This document shows, in pieces, positions 1-7,732 of a stretch of 41,883 nucleotides of DNA (within the stretch, counting starts at the first letter, position 1; each line of letters starts with the position of its first letter). The stretch is taken from positions 1-41,883 of the forward strand of contig JALHPN010000058.1 in assembly GCA_022842465.1 (NCBI GenBank), read 5' to 3'. The position numbers were made by a program, and so were the translations under genes. Source of the DNA: Polyangiaceae bacterium (GTDB lineage: Bacteria > Myxococcota_A > Polyangia > Polyangiales > Polyangiaceae). The notes under the pieces were generated by a model. It was not told the DNA's origin, made no database searches, and saw only the letters and a list, made by a program, of their open reading frames with translations.

Positions 1-82
1 CGCGCCGAGCGAGCCACCGCGAGCGGCGACGCGCTCACGCACGCCGGCGGCGCAGCCGCGAGCGCGGACGTTCGGCCTGGCC

Positions 83-694
83 ATGGTCGTGACGCTCCTC
101 GTCGGGGTGACGTTCGCGCTCGGCGCCGTGACCATGTTCCTCTTCCGACGCGAGCGCCCGTTCGAGCCCCGTGCTCCACGCGAGGCTGCGTCCTCGGAGC
201 TGCCGACGGCTGCCGTCCCCGCGCCCGCGGACGGCGGGGTCGAGCTCGTCTCTCTTTCGCCGGACGCGCCCCGTGATGCCAGCGCGTCCCTTCCCCTGAA
301 GGTCCGGCCCGCGGCCGCGCCCGCGCGGCGCGTCCGAGGACACGAGTGCCTCTGCGCGGCCGACCGCGACACCAACCTCTGCCGTCGCATCACGACGCCG
401 ACGTGCGCCTGCTGGCTCGGGTGGGAGACGCCTGCGAGAGAGATCCTGTGCCTCGTCCCGTACGACACCGAGAAGGGCGAGCAGTGTCCTCAGGCGGTCC
501 AGAGCGCGGAGACGGGCAAGCCATGCATCGGCTACCGGCTCGGCCGCCCGCGCCAGATCCAGGGCGTCTGGCAGTGCGCGACGTGCGACCGATCGTACGG
601 CGTCGGGACGATCGGCGACGCCTGCGACGGCATCGACGAGCGCTCGGGCCAGCGGCGGAGAGGGACACTCGTCTGCACGGCGGACGGGGATTGA
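83..694 (+). CDS. Hypothetical Cys-rich membrane-anchored protein (5' end uncertain)
   Basis: I do not recognise the family. From the ATG at 83 the product is 203 residues: a hydrophobic segment at about residues 1-21 followed by RRER, a Pro/Ala-rich linker to about residue 85, then a compact domain with 12 cysteines. This topology suggests one membrane anchor and a disulfide-stabilised domain outside the cytoplasm (inference). The reading frame is open back to the first bases of the window and the hydrophobic stretch begins before the ATG, so the true start may lie upstream and the gene may be 5' partial. It is followed after 55 bp by the peroxiredoxin gene. Confidence 0.55.
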   Translation: MVVTLLVGVTFALGAVTMFLFRRERPFEPRAPREAASSELPTAAVPAPADGGVELVSLSPDAPRDASASLPLKVRPAAAPARRVRGHECLCAADRDTNLCRRITTPTCACWLGWETPAREILCLVPYDTEKGEQCPQAVQSAETGKPCIGYRLGRPRQIQGVWQCATCDRSYGVGTIGDACDGIDERSGQRRRGTLVCTADGD

Positions 695-749
695 CGAAGG
701 GCTCGCGGGGACTATCGTGGACAGCCCGTTCAGGAGAATGGAGACGCCC

Positions 750-1409
750 ATGACCCTCCGAATCAACGACATCGCGCCGAACTTCAAGGCCAAGACGACG
801 CAAGGCGAGATCGACTTCCACGAGTGGATCGGCGATCGCTGGGCGATCTTGTTCTCGCACCCGAAGGACTTCACGCCGGTGTGCACCACCGAGCTCGGGT
901 ACATGGCGAAGATCGAGCCGGAGTTCACGAAGCGGAACACGAAGCTCATCGGTCTCTCGATCGACCCCGTCGAGGACCACGACAAGTGGGCCAAGGACAT
1001 CGAGGAGACCCAGGGCGCCGCGGTGAAATACCCGATGATCGGCGACACCGATCTCGCCGTCGCCAAGCTCTACAACATGCTCCCCGCCGAGGAGCCCGGC
1101 AGCGCGACGGGCCGCACCGCCGCCACGAACGCGACGGTCCGCTCGGTGTTCGTGATCGGCCCCGACAAGCGCATCAAGCTGATGCTCACGTACCCGATGA
1201 CGACGGGCCGGAACTTCGACGAGATCCTCCGCGCGCTCGACTCAATCCAGCTGACCGCGACCCACAAGGTCGCGACGCCCGCCAACTGGAAGAACGGCGA
1301 GGACGTCATCATCTCGGGCTCCGTCACGGACGACGACGCGAAGAAGCTCTACCCCGACGGGTGGAAGGCGCCGAAGCCGTATCTCCGCATCGTCAAGCAG
1401 CCGCGCTGA
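750..1409 (+). CDS. 1-Cys peroxiredoxin (Prx6 type)
   Basis: A thiol peroxidase that reduces H2O2 and organic hydroperoxides in the cytoplasm. The motif DFTPVCTTEL places the peroxidatic cysteine at residue 45, and there is no other cysteine in the 219 residues, as expected for the Prx6 subfamily. The C-terminal part with PANWKNGEDVII and the ending KPYLRIVKQP are also typical of Prx6 proteins. I chose ATG 750 because GGAG at 740-743 sits 6 bp upstream; an in-frame GTG at 717 and ATG at 738 are alternatives with poorer spacing. The gene stands alone and converges on the dioxygenase gene, whose stop lies 10 bp away. Family assignment is secure; the physiological electron donor is unknown. Confidence 0.93.
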   Translation: MTLRINDIAPNFKAKTTQGEIDFHEWIGDRWAILFSHPKDFTPVCTTELGYMAKIEPEFTKRNTKLIGLSIDPVEDHDKWAKDIEETQGAAVKYPMIGDTDLAVAKLYNMLPAEEPGSATGRTAATNATVRSVFVIGPDKRIKLMLTYPMTTGRNFDEILRALDSIQLTATHKVATPANWKNGEDVIISGSVTDDDAKKLYPDGWKAPKPYLRIVKQPR

Positions 1410-1419
1410 GCGCTCGTGC

Positions 1420-2154
1420 TCACGCCCGGCGGAACGTGACGACGAGCACGTCGCGGTACGCCGGGCGGTCTCGCTCGATGGGCTCGATCGCGGTCACGCC
1501 GTGGAAGACGCGACCGTCGTCGACGAGGGCCGCGTCGAGCGGTTCCTCGAGCGTGAAGCTCCCGAGCGGCCGCCCCGCCACGTCGGCCGTCTGCGTCTCG
1601 CCGCTCGCGACGTTCTCGCGCCGGACGAGCGCGACGAGCACCCAGTCGACGCCGTCGCGGTGCATACCCTCGGGCGTGGGCTCTCCGCGCTCTGGTCCCG
1701 TCTCGATCCGGAACTGGTGCACCTCGACGTGCCACGCCTCTGGCCTCGTCTCCGCCGGCGTGAGCGCGGAAAAGAGACGGTTCGTCGCCGCGAGGCACGC
1801 CGTCATCACGGGGTGAGCCCCGATCGCGTCCTCGATCGGCAGAAACCACCGCTCGACGCCGCCGTTGAGCGGGTTGTAGTCGCGGCTCTGGTAGTGCGGC
1901 TGGTGAGGCTTCCGCGCGGTCGCGCCCGTCGCCGCCGTGATCGCGAAGGCGGCGAAGCGCCGCCGTCGGTAACGCCCGCCGTCGGCCATGAACGTGTCGA
2001 CCCCGAGGTCGTTCCACGAGTCCGCGAAGGACTCCCATGCCGCCCCGAACGCACCGGCGAGCTCGAGGAGCGCGCGCATCCGCGGCGCGCGCACGAACGC
2101 GAAGCCGTCCTTCGTGAGCGGCAGGACGAGATCGGAGAGATCGTCCTCATCCAT
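1420..2154 (-). CDS. 2OG-Fe(II) dioxygenase family protein (BsmA/IDO-like)
   Basis: This looks like a member of the small 2-oxoglutarate/Fe(II) dioxygenase family that includes BsmA and Bacillus L-isoleucine 4-hydroxylase (recognised from sequence, not searched). HRD (in PEGMHRDGVDW) supplies the first two metal ligands, the distal His is in VFHGVTAI, and the Arg in RDVLVVTFR should bind 2-oxoglutarate. The ATG at 2154 overlaps the stop of the alpha-E gene as TGATG, so translation is probably coupled. A much longer frame runs upstream, but only the 244 residues from this start look like protein of this family. The substrate is unknown; a free amino acid or a product of the ATP-grasp/alpha-E pair are both possible. 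Confidence 0.85.
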   Translation of the reverse strand: MDEDDLSDLVLPLTKDGFAFVRAPRMRALLELAGAFGAAWESFADSWNDLGVDTFMADGGRYRRRRFAAFAITAATGATARKPHQPHYQSRDYNPLNGGVERWFLPIEDAIGAHPVMTACLAATNRLFSALTPAETRPEAWHVEVHQFRIETGPERGEPTPEGMHRDGVDWVLVALVRRENVASGETQTADVAGRPLGSFTLEEPLDAALVDDGRVFHGVTAIEPIERDRPAYRDVLVVTFRRA

Positions 2155-3185
2155 CACTCTTGCGCCTGCCCCTCGGACGACGGCTCCTCGTTCAGGAAGA
2201 ACGAGCTCGCGATCGCATCTCCGACCGCGTTGAGCTCCTCCTGGAAGCCCATGACGAAGCGATTCAGGCCGCGAGCGAGGAGATCTCGGACCTCGAGGAA
2301 CTCGAGATCGGCGTGGAGCCGCCCGATCGCGCGCTCGGCGTGCGTCGCGCGACCGTCGAAGGGCGTCCCCGTGATCGTTCGGAGCGACTCCTCCGCCTTG
2401 CGCACGCAGTAGAGCATCGACCGCGGGAAGGTGCGGTCGAGGACGAGGAAGTCGAGCACCTTGTGCCGGTCGAGCGCGCCGTGCTGGCGCCGGTACATCT
2501 CGAACGCGCTCGCGGAGCGGAGGAGCGCCGCCCACTCGATCTCGTCACGGCCGGGGACCTGGGCGCGGATTCGGGTGGCGCCGTCACCCGTGCCCTCGAG
2601 CCGTGGCCCGCTGCCCCCCGGCTCGCCGATCAAGTAGCTCTTCACGTCGAGGATGCGCGACGTCTTGTCGGCGCGCTCGAGGAGACGCCCGATGCGGCCG
2701 AAGTGCCACGCCTCGTCGTGCGACATCGTCATGTACGTCGTACCGACGAACGCGTGACAGGCCTTCTTCACGGCCGCGAAGAGCTCGTACGGCGCGCGGT
2801 CCTCGGGCGCCGCGCCGAACGCCGCTTCGGCCTCCTTCGCGAGGAGGTAGGCCTCGTTCACCTGTTGCCAGACCTCGGTGGAGACCTGCTCGCGCGAGCG
2901 GAGCGCGTTCTCACGCGCCTTCGCGAGGCAAGAGACGACGGAGCTCGGGTATTCACGGTCGAAGGTCAGGAAGCGGAGCACGGTGCGCTGCTCCGGCTCG
3001 CCGAAGCGCTCACGGAAGAGCGCGTCGTCCCCCGTCGCCGCGACGAGCGCGCCCCAGGGCGAGGCCGCCATCGTCGGGAGATCGAGGGCGAGGTGGAAGC
3101 TCACGTCCACGAAGCGCGCGACGTTCTCCGCGCGCTCCATGTAGCGGTTCATCCAGTAGACGGCGTCGGCGACGCGGCTAAGCAC
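2154..3185 (-). CDS. Alpha-E domain protein (DUF403)
   Basis: An alpha-helical alpha-E protein of 343 residues with the family's opening [20 protein letters not shown]. These proteins nearly always travel with a circularly permuted ATP-grasp enzyme, as here, and are thought to take part in synthesis of a small peptide or peptide tag; the biochemistry is not established. The start is GTG at 3185, inside the last codons of the ATP-grasp gene (8-bp overlap), and the stop overlaps the dioxygenase start, so the three genes form one tightly coupled minus-strand operon. No transglutaminase-like partner, common in other genomes, is present next to it. Confidence 0.9.
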   Translation of the reverse strand: MLSRVADAVYWMNRYMERAENVARFVDVSFHLALDLPTMAASPWGALVAATGDDALFRERFGEPEQRTVLRFLTFDREYPSSVVSCLAKARENALRSREQVSTEVWQQVNEAYLLAKEAEAAFGAAPEDRAPYELFAAVKKACHAFVGTTYMTMSHDEAWHFGRIGRLLERADKTSRILDVKSYLIGEPGGSGPRLEGTGDGATRIRAQVPGRDEIEWAALLRSASAFEMYRRQHGALDRHKVLDFLVLDRTFPRSMLYCVRKAEESLRTITGTPFDGRATHAERAIGRLHADLEFLEVRDLLARGLNRFVMGFQEELNAVGDAIASSFFLNEEPSSEGQAQE

Positions 3186-4647
3186 GGAGCACCCACGTGT
3201 CCTTGCTGCCCCCGCCCTGGGACGAGTTCACGACGCACGACCCCTTGCGGAGCGCGACGCGCGTGAGGCCCCCAGGGAGCACCCAGACGTCTTCGCCGAA
3301 GAGGACGTACGGGCGGAGGTCGACGTGGCGCCCCTCGAGCTGCCCGGCGCAGAGCGTCGGGACGCGCGACAGGCCGAGCATCGGCTGCGCGATGTAGTTG
3401 CGCGGGTTCGCCCGGATCCGATCCCCGAACGCTGCCCGCTCCTCCTTCGTCGCCTGCGGGCCGACGATCATCCCGTAGCCGCCCGACTCGTTCGCCGCCT
3501 TCACGACGAGCTTGTCGAGGTTCGCGAGGACGTAGTCGCGCTGCTTGTCCTCCGCGCACACGTACGTCTCGACGTTCGGGAGGATCGCGTCCTCGCCGAG
3601 GTAGTAGCGGATCATCGCCGGCACGTAGGCATAGATGACCTTGTCGTCGGCGACGCCGTTGCCGGGCGCGTTGGCGAGCGCGACGCGGCCCGCGCGCACG
3701 ACGTCCATCAGCCCCGGCACGCCGAGGAGCGAATCGGGGCGGAACGCCTGCGGGTCGAGGAACGTGTCGTCGATCCGCCGATAGATGACGTCGACGCGCT
3801 CGAGGCCGCGCGTCGTGCGCATCTGGACGAAGCCGCCGGAGACCACGAGATCGCGCCCCTCGACGAGCTCGATGCCCATCTGCTGCGCGAGGAAGGCATG
3901 CTCGAAGTAGGCCGAGTTGTAGATGCCGGGCGTCAAGAGGACGACGGTGGGGGTGCGCTCGGAGCCGCGGACGTCGAGGTGCTGGAGCGTCCTGAGGAGG
4001 CGCCCGGGGTACTCGTCGACCGCGCGGACCTTCGAGTCCTCGAAGACCTGCGGGAAGGTCCGCTTCATGATGCGGCGGTTCTCGAGCACGTACGAGACGC
4101 CCGACGGGCAGCGCAGGTTGTCCTCGAGGACGTAGAAGCGCCCGTCGCGGTCGCGCACGAGGTCGGTGCCGACGACGTGGCACCAGATGTCACGCGGCGG
4201 GACGAGGCCCCGGCACTGCGGGAGGTACGACGCCGCGGAGAGCACGAGGTCGCGCGGAACGACGCCGGCCTCGAGGATCTTCTGAGCGCCGTACACGTCG
4301 GCGATGAAGAGGTTCAGGGCCCGGACGCGCTGCTCGAGGCCGCGCTCGAGGACGTCCCACTCCTTCGCCTCGACGATGCGAGGGACGACGTCGAACGGGA
4401 AAATGCGCTCGAGAGCGGGAGGGCTCTGCCCCGCCTTCTCCCCCCCGCCCGCTTGCGCGCCGTAGACGTTGAAGGTGATCCCCATCGTGAGGAGGAGGCG
4501 CTCTGCGGCCTCCTGCCGGCGGAGGATGTCGGTCTCGTCGAGCGCCTGTAGGCGGCGCGCGAGCACGGCCGCGCCGGCCCGAGGCCGGTCCGGCCCCTCG
4601 AACATCTCGTCGAAGAAATCGCCCGTGTCGTACTGGTCGAAGCGCAT
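3178..4647 (-). CDS. Circularly permuted type 2 ATP-grasp protein (DUF404/407)
   Basis: A predicted ATP-dependent carboxylate-amine ligase of 489 residues, the expected length for the family. Recognisable blocks are MGITFNVYG near the N-terminus, [62 protein letters not shown] and the C-terminal [21 protein letters not shown]. It is the first gene of the three-gene operon with alpha-E and the 2OG-Fe dioxygenase. Known relatives are placed by comparative genomics in peptide-forming systems with alpha-E proteins; no substrate can be read from the sequence. The ATG at 4647 is the first in frame that precedes the conserved region. Confidence 0.92.
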   Translation of the reverse strand: MRFDQYDTGDFFDEMFEGPDRPRAGAAVLARRLQALDETDILRRQEAAERLLLTMGITFNVYGAQAGGGEKAGQSPPALERIFPFDVVPRIVEAKEWDVLERGLEQRVRALNLFIADVYGAQKILEAGVVPRDLVLSAASYLPQCRGLVPPRDIWCHVVGTDLVRDRDGRFYVLEDNLRCPSGVSYVLENRRIMKRTFPQVFEDSKVRAVDEYPGRLLRTLQHLDVRGSERTPTVVLLTPGIYNSAYFEHAFLAQQMGIELVEGRDLVVSGGFVQMRTTRGLERVDVIYRRIDDTFLDPQAFRPDSLLGVPGLMDVVRAGRVALANAPGNGVADDKVIYAYVPAMIRYYLGEDAILPNVETYVCAEDKQRDYVLANLDKLVVKAANESGGYGMIVGPQATKEERAAFGDRIRANPRNYIAQPMLGLSRVPTLCAGQLEGRHVDLRPYVLFGEDVWVLPGGLTRVALRKGSCVVNSSQGGGSKDTWVLRA

Positions 4648-4722
4648 CGAGGGGAGAAGTCGAGGATCGGGGCGCGTCGGTTTCCGCGAGGTTTCGTCGG
4701 AGTCTCGCGCCCTGGGCGGAAG

Positions 4723-4745
4723 CTTCGCCTACCGGCGGCGCGAAG
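4723..4745 (-). terminator. Candidate hairpin after the PLD gene
   Basis: CTTCGC (4723-4728) and GCGAAG (4740-4745) can form a 6-bp stem with an 11-nt loop, starting 27 bp past the stop of the minus-strand PLD gene. There is no T-tract, so this is only a possible terminator. The rest of the 125-bp spacer (4648-4772) should carry the promoter of the ATP-grasp operon, but I see no clear -35/-10 pair. Confidence 0.3.
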
Positions 4746-4772
4746 GGAAGCGGAGGCCGCCGTCGGCGAGCG

Positions 4773-6857
4773 TCAGGTCGCGTCGGGGCCGACGACGGCG
4801 AAGCTGCACGTGGCGCGCGGGACGAGCGGGAAGAGGAAACCTCGCGGCATCTGCACACGCCCGTCCGCCGCCTGGTTCTCGTCGAAGCGGCGCGCATTGT
4901 CGTTCGCGACGTCGCGGAGGAGCGAGAACCACGTCGCGACGTCGTCCGTCTCGGGGGCGTCGGGCACCATCGCGCGGATCATGCGCCTTCGCGAGGCTGT
5001 GACGAAGGCGCGGTCGACCACGGCCGCGTTCAACTCGACCTCGTAGACGAGCCCTCGGTTGTTCTTGTTCGCGGAGCCGACGCTCATGAAGACGTCGTCG
5101 ACGACGAGCATCTTGGCGTGCACGAAGACGTCGACGAGCCCTTGATGGAGACCCGCCGCGGGGTCGTAGGACTTCGGCGTGAGATAGAGGAAGCGCTCCG
5201 GCCAGCGCGCTGCGAAGAAGTCGTACGCGCTCCGCGTCGGCGCGCAGCCTGGGTCAATCGAGCCGACCGGAGTCGTGAGGACCACGAGCCGCAGATCGGG
5301 CTTCGCGTCCATCTGCCTCGCGATCGCCTCGTGCATCATCGGCATCCGGAAGTACTGGTCCTCGATGTAGATGAAGCGCTCGGCCTGCCCGACGGCGTTG
5401 AACCAGCTCTCGGCGATCCCGTGGTCGCGGAAGGGCGCCGTCGTCGTGATCTGCACCTTCGCGCTCCCGCGCTCGGCCGAATGACGCGGAGGCGTCGCCA
5501 TCCGCACGCGCCCGTCCGAGTCGGCAGCGCGCCCGTCCACGAGCGCGTTCCAGCGATCGGCGAACACGGCCGAGACGTCGGCTGCAGCGGGCCCGTCGAT
5601 CCGGAGCATGTAGTCCTTCCGAGGCCCCGGCTTCGGCGGCGCGCACGTGAGCGCGGGGAAGCCGTCGTGGTCGGGCGGGCACTGCTTCCTGTCCGCCGCT
5701 TCACGGACCGCGTCCGGCGTGTCGAGGTGGAAGCGGCGCGCGTCGTAGACACGGTGCTCCGACGAGTCCCAGTCCGTCTCGCGCATGTTCATGCCGCTGA
5801 CGAAAGCCGTCTCGTCGTCGACGACGAAGAACTTCTGATGAACGCTCGCGAGGTCGACTGCGCCTCCGAAGAGGGTCGTGAGGTCGACGTCGTGGCCGGG
5901 CACCGTCGACGCGATCGGCTCGTCTGACGCGAGCTCGCGTCCCGCGGCGAGGTCGGCGCGCGCGCGGACGCGCTCACCGAAGCGGATCGGCGCGACGTCG
6001 AAGCGGAACCTTCCGCGGGTGTCGTTGCCCTCGCGCATGAACTGGAGGCGCGGGTCGCTCGTGCGGGTCCGGAGCTCGGAGTCGGACGTCATCCAGTCGA
6101 GGAGGCTGCGTGACCCGAGGAGCTGCCCGACGAGGATGCGCTTCTCGGCGCTCGTCGCGTCGAGGACCGAGAGGATCGTGTGCTTCTTGCGCTCGCTCTT
6201 CGGCGCAAACGGCGTGTCGCGGACGAGCTCGAAGCTCGAGTCCCACCACCACGCCGACACGAGGACCGACCTCGTCGCCGCCCGGAGCCGCGCCTCGACG
6301 GAGCGCCATGCGTCCTCGCCGTCCATCAGGAGCTCGACGGCGTTGCCCTGACGCGGCGGCCGCGCCTGCGCGGAGAACCACGCGTGGCGGAGGCCGAGGA
6401 CGAGGTCATGGGCGGGGAGCGAGCGCGTGCCGAGCGTCGTTCGACCGCTCGCGAGGCTAACGCCCGCGCGGCCGCCGTCCGGGCCGAGCGAGGCGTCGCG
6501 TGTGGAGAGCGTATGGCCGTCCCAGACGATCGCGAGCGTCAGAGCGACGTGGTCGGGCGCCTCGAGCCGCACCGCATACGTGGCCGCGCGGCCGAGGAGG
6601 AGGCGTCGTGTGGCGGGGGCCGTCGGATCGGCGAGGAGGCGGACGGGGCGCCCCTCGTGGGTGACGGACAGCGAACGCTCGGTGAGAGGCTGGGCCCAGA
6701 TGTCGAGCGCGTGGAGATCGAGGACCGCGACGGCGTCGGCCTCGCTGACGGCCTCGGCGGAGGTCTGCGCGCCGTCGTCCGCGGACGCGCAGGCTCCGAC
6801 CCCGAGCGCGACCCCGAGGGTCGCGATGCGCATGGAACGACGCCAGCCACCGAGCAT
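4773..6857 (-). CDS. Phospholipase D-like lipoprotein
   Basis: A 694-residue exported protein of the PLD superfamily. The N-terminus has RRS, a hydrophobic stretch and the lipobox-like VGAC at about residues 20-23, suggesting a lipoprotein. Two catalytic HKD motifs are present: HQKFFVVDD followed by SGMN at about residue 339, and HAKMLVVDD followed by GSANKNNRG at about residue 580. The family forms a phospho-histidine intermediate and cleaves or transfers phosphodiesters; the substrate here is unknown. ATG 6857 is supported by GGAG 5 bp upstream; a second in-frame ATG at 6833 would also give a signal peptide. The roughly 90 residues after the signal resemble no domain I know. It is a single gene. 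Confidence 0.85.
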   Translation of the reverse strand: MLGGWRRSMRIATLGVALGVGACASADDGAQTSAEAVSEADAVAVLDLHALDIWAQPLTERSLSVTHEGRPVRLLADPTAPATRRLLLGRAATYAVRLEAPDHVALTLAIVWDGHTLSTRDASLGPDGGRAGVSLASGRTTLGTRSLPAHDLVLGLRHAWFSAQARPPRQGNAVELLMDGEDAWRSVEARLRAATRSVLVSAWWWDSSFELVRDTPFAPKSERKKHTILSVLDATSAEKRILVGQLLGSRSLLDWMTSDSELRTRTSDPRLQFMREGNDTRGRFRFDVAPIRFGERVRARADLAAGRELASDEPIASTVPGHDVDLTTLFGGAVDLASVHQKFFVVDDETAFVSGMNMRETDWDSSEHRVYDARRFHLDTPDAVREAADRKQCPPDHDGFPALTCAPPKPGPRKDYMLRIDGPAAADVSAVFADRWNALVDGRAADSDGRVRMATPPRHSAERGSAKVQITTTAPFRDHGIAESWFNAVGQAERFIYIEDQYFRMPMMHEAIARQMDAKPDLRLVVLTTPVGSIDPGCAPTRSAYDFFAARWPERFLYLTPKSYDPAAGLHQGLVDVFVHAKMLVVDDVFMSVGSANKNNRGLVYEVELNAAVVDRAFVTASRRRMIRAMVPDAPETDDVATWFSLLRDVANDNARRFDENQAADGRVQMPRGFLFPLVPRATCSFAVVGPDAT

Positions 6858-6992
6858 GTAGGCTCCGTCAGCACATCGTGTGCCGACTCGGGTCCGCAGG
6901 TCGGGCCCCGCCGCGATCGGCGCGGTGCGTCGCGGGCCATGAGCAACGCGGGACCGAGACGCTCCGGGAGGGGGACGAACGATCCACCGCGC

Positions 6993-7673
6993 TCAGGCGA
7001 GCGAGGCGTCCTCCGGTCGTCGATCGCGGCGCCTGCGGAACCAGGCGAGGCTGGTCGCGACGAGGCCCGAGAGCGCGAGCGCGGCGGCGGATCCGAGGGC
7101 CTTGTCCTCCGTCATCGCGCGCGGACCGGAGGCGACGTCGAGCGCGATCGCCCGTGGCGGCGGAGACGGTGCCGTCGCCTCGAGCGCGCGCGCGACCGCG
7201 AGCACCGTCACGGCGTGACGACTCCCGAGGAGCTCCCGCTTCGAGAGGCCCTCGAGGATCGCGAGCCCCTCCCCGCGCGTGCGCGGATGGCGCGCGAGCA
7301 CCTCGGCGAGGTCCGCCTCGAGGGTGACGTCGCCTCTGCCCCCCGTCTCGTGGAGGACGCGGAGCTCGCCCGCGGCCCACGTCAGATCCTCCAGGGGTGC
7401 GCCCTCGGAGCGCGCCCTCGCCAGCGCGACCAGCCGGCGCCCGCGCCGCTTCTGGTACGCGTCCGACGCCGGATCGTCGACGACGGCCTGCGCGCGGACG
7501 CGCACCCGCGCGAGATCGTCGTTCTCGAGGGACTCCTCCGCTTCGCGAAGCGCCACCAGACGCGGAGCCTCACGCATCCACGCGTTGCCGCAGGCCGAGG
7601 CCACGCGGGGAGCGAACGCGAGGGCGACGCCGACGAGCGCGAAGGCGAACAGGGTGTGGGGCGAGCGTCGCAT
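6993..7673 (-). CDS. Hypothetical exported helical protein with C-terminal membrane segment
   Basis: Family not recognised. The 226-residue product has a signal peptide ending ASA before CGNAW, a helical middle rich in Ala, Arg, Glu and Leu that could be a TPR-like repeat (inference), and a C-terminal hydrophobic segment followed by RRRRDRR. The likely topology is a periplasmic domain held by a C-terminal anchor. ATG 7673 is chosen because a strong GGAGGAGG lies just upstream; that ribosome-binding site is inside a perfect hairpin (see 7678-7709). The open frame extends upstream of this ATG into the next gene but there it is only a shadow. It follows the giant membrane protein gene on the same strand, 59 bp away. 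Confidence 0.7.
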   Translation of the reverse strand: MRRSPHTLFAFALVGVALAFAPRVASACGNAWMREAPRLVALREAEESLENDDLARVRVRAQAVVDDPASDAYQKRRGRRLVALARARSEGAPLEDLTWAAGELRVLHETGGRGDVTLEADLAEVLARHPRTRGEGLAILEGLSKRELLGSRHAVTVLAVARALEATAPSPPPRAIALDVASGPRAMTEDKALGSAAALALSGLVATSLAWFRRRRDRRPEDASLA

Positions 7674-7677
7674 GAAC

Positions 7678-7709
7678 GTCCTCCTCCTTCTTCTACGCCC
7701 GAGGAGGAC
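7678..7709 (-). promoter_or_regulatory. Perfect 9-bp hairpin enclosing a Shine-Dalgarno site
   Basis: On the minus strand GTCCTCCTC (7709-7701) is followed by a 14-nt loop and GAGGAGGAC (7686-7678), then 4 nt and the ATG at 7673. The 3' arm is the Shine-Dalgarno sequence of the 226-residue protein, and the 5' arm is an exact anti-SD. The structure could block translation of that gene until melted, or simply end or stabilise the upstream transcript. The pairing is directly visible; the role is inference. Confidence 0.55.
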
Positions 7710-7732
7710 GAAATCTTGGGTGTGCCCGCGAT

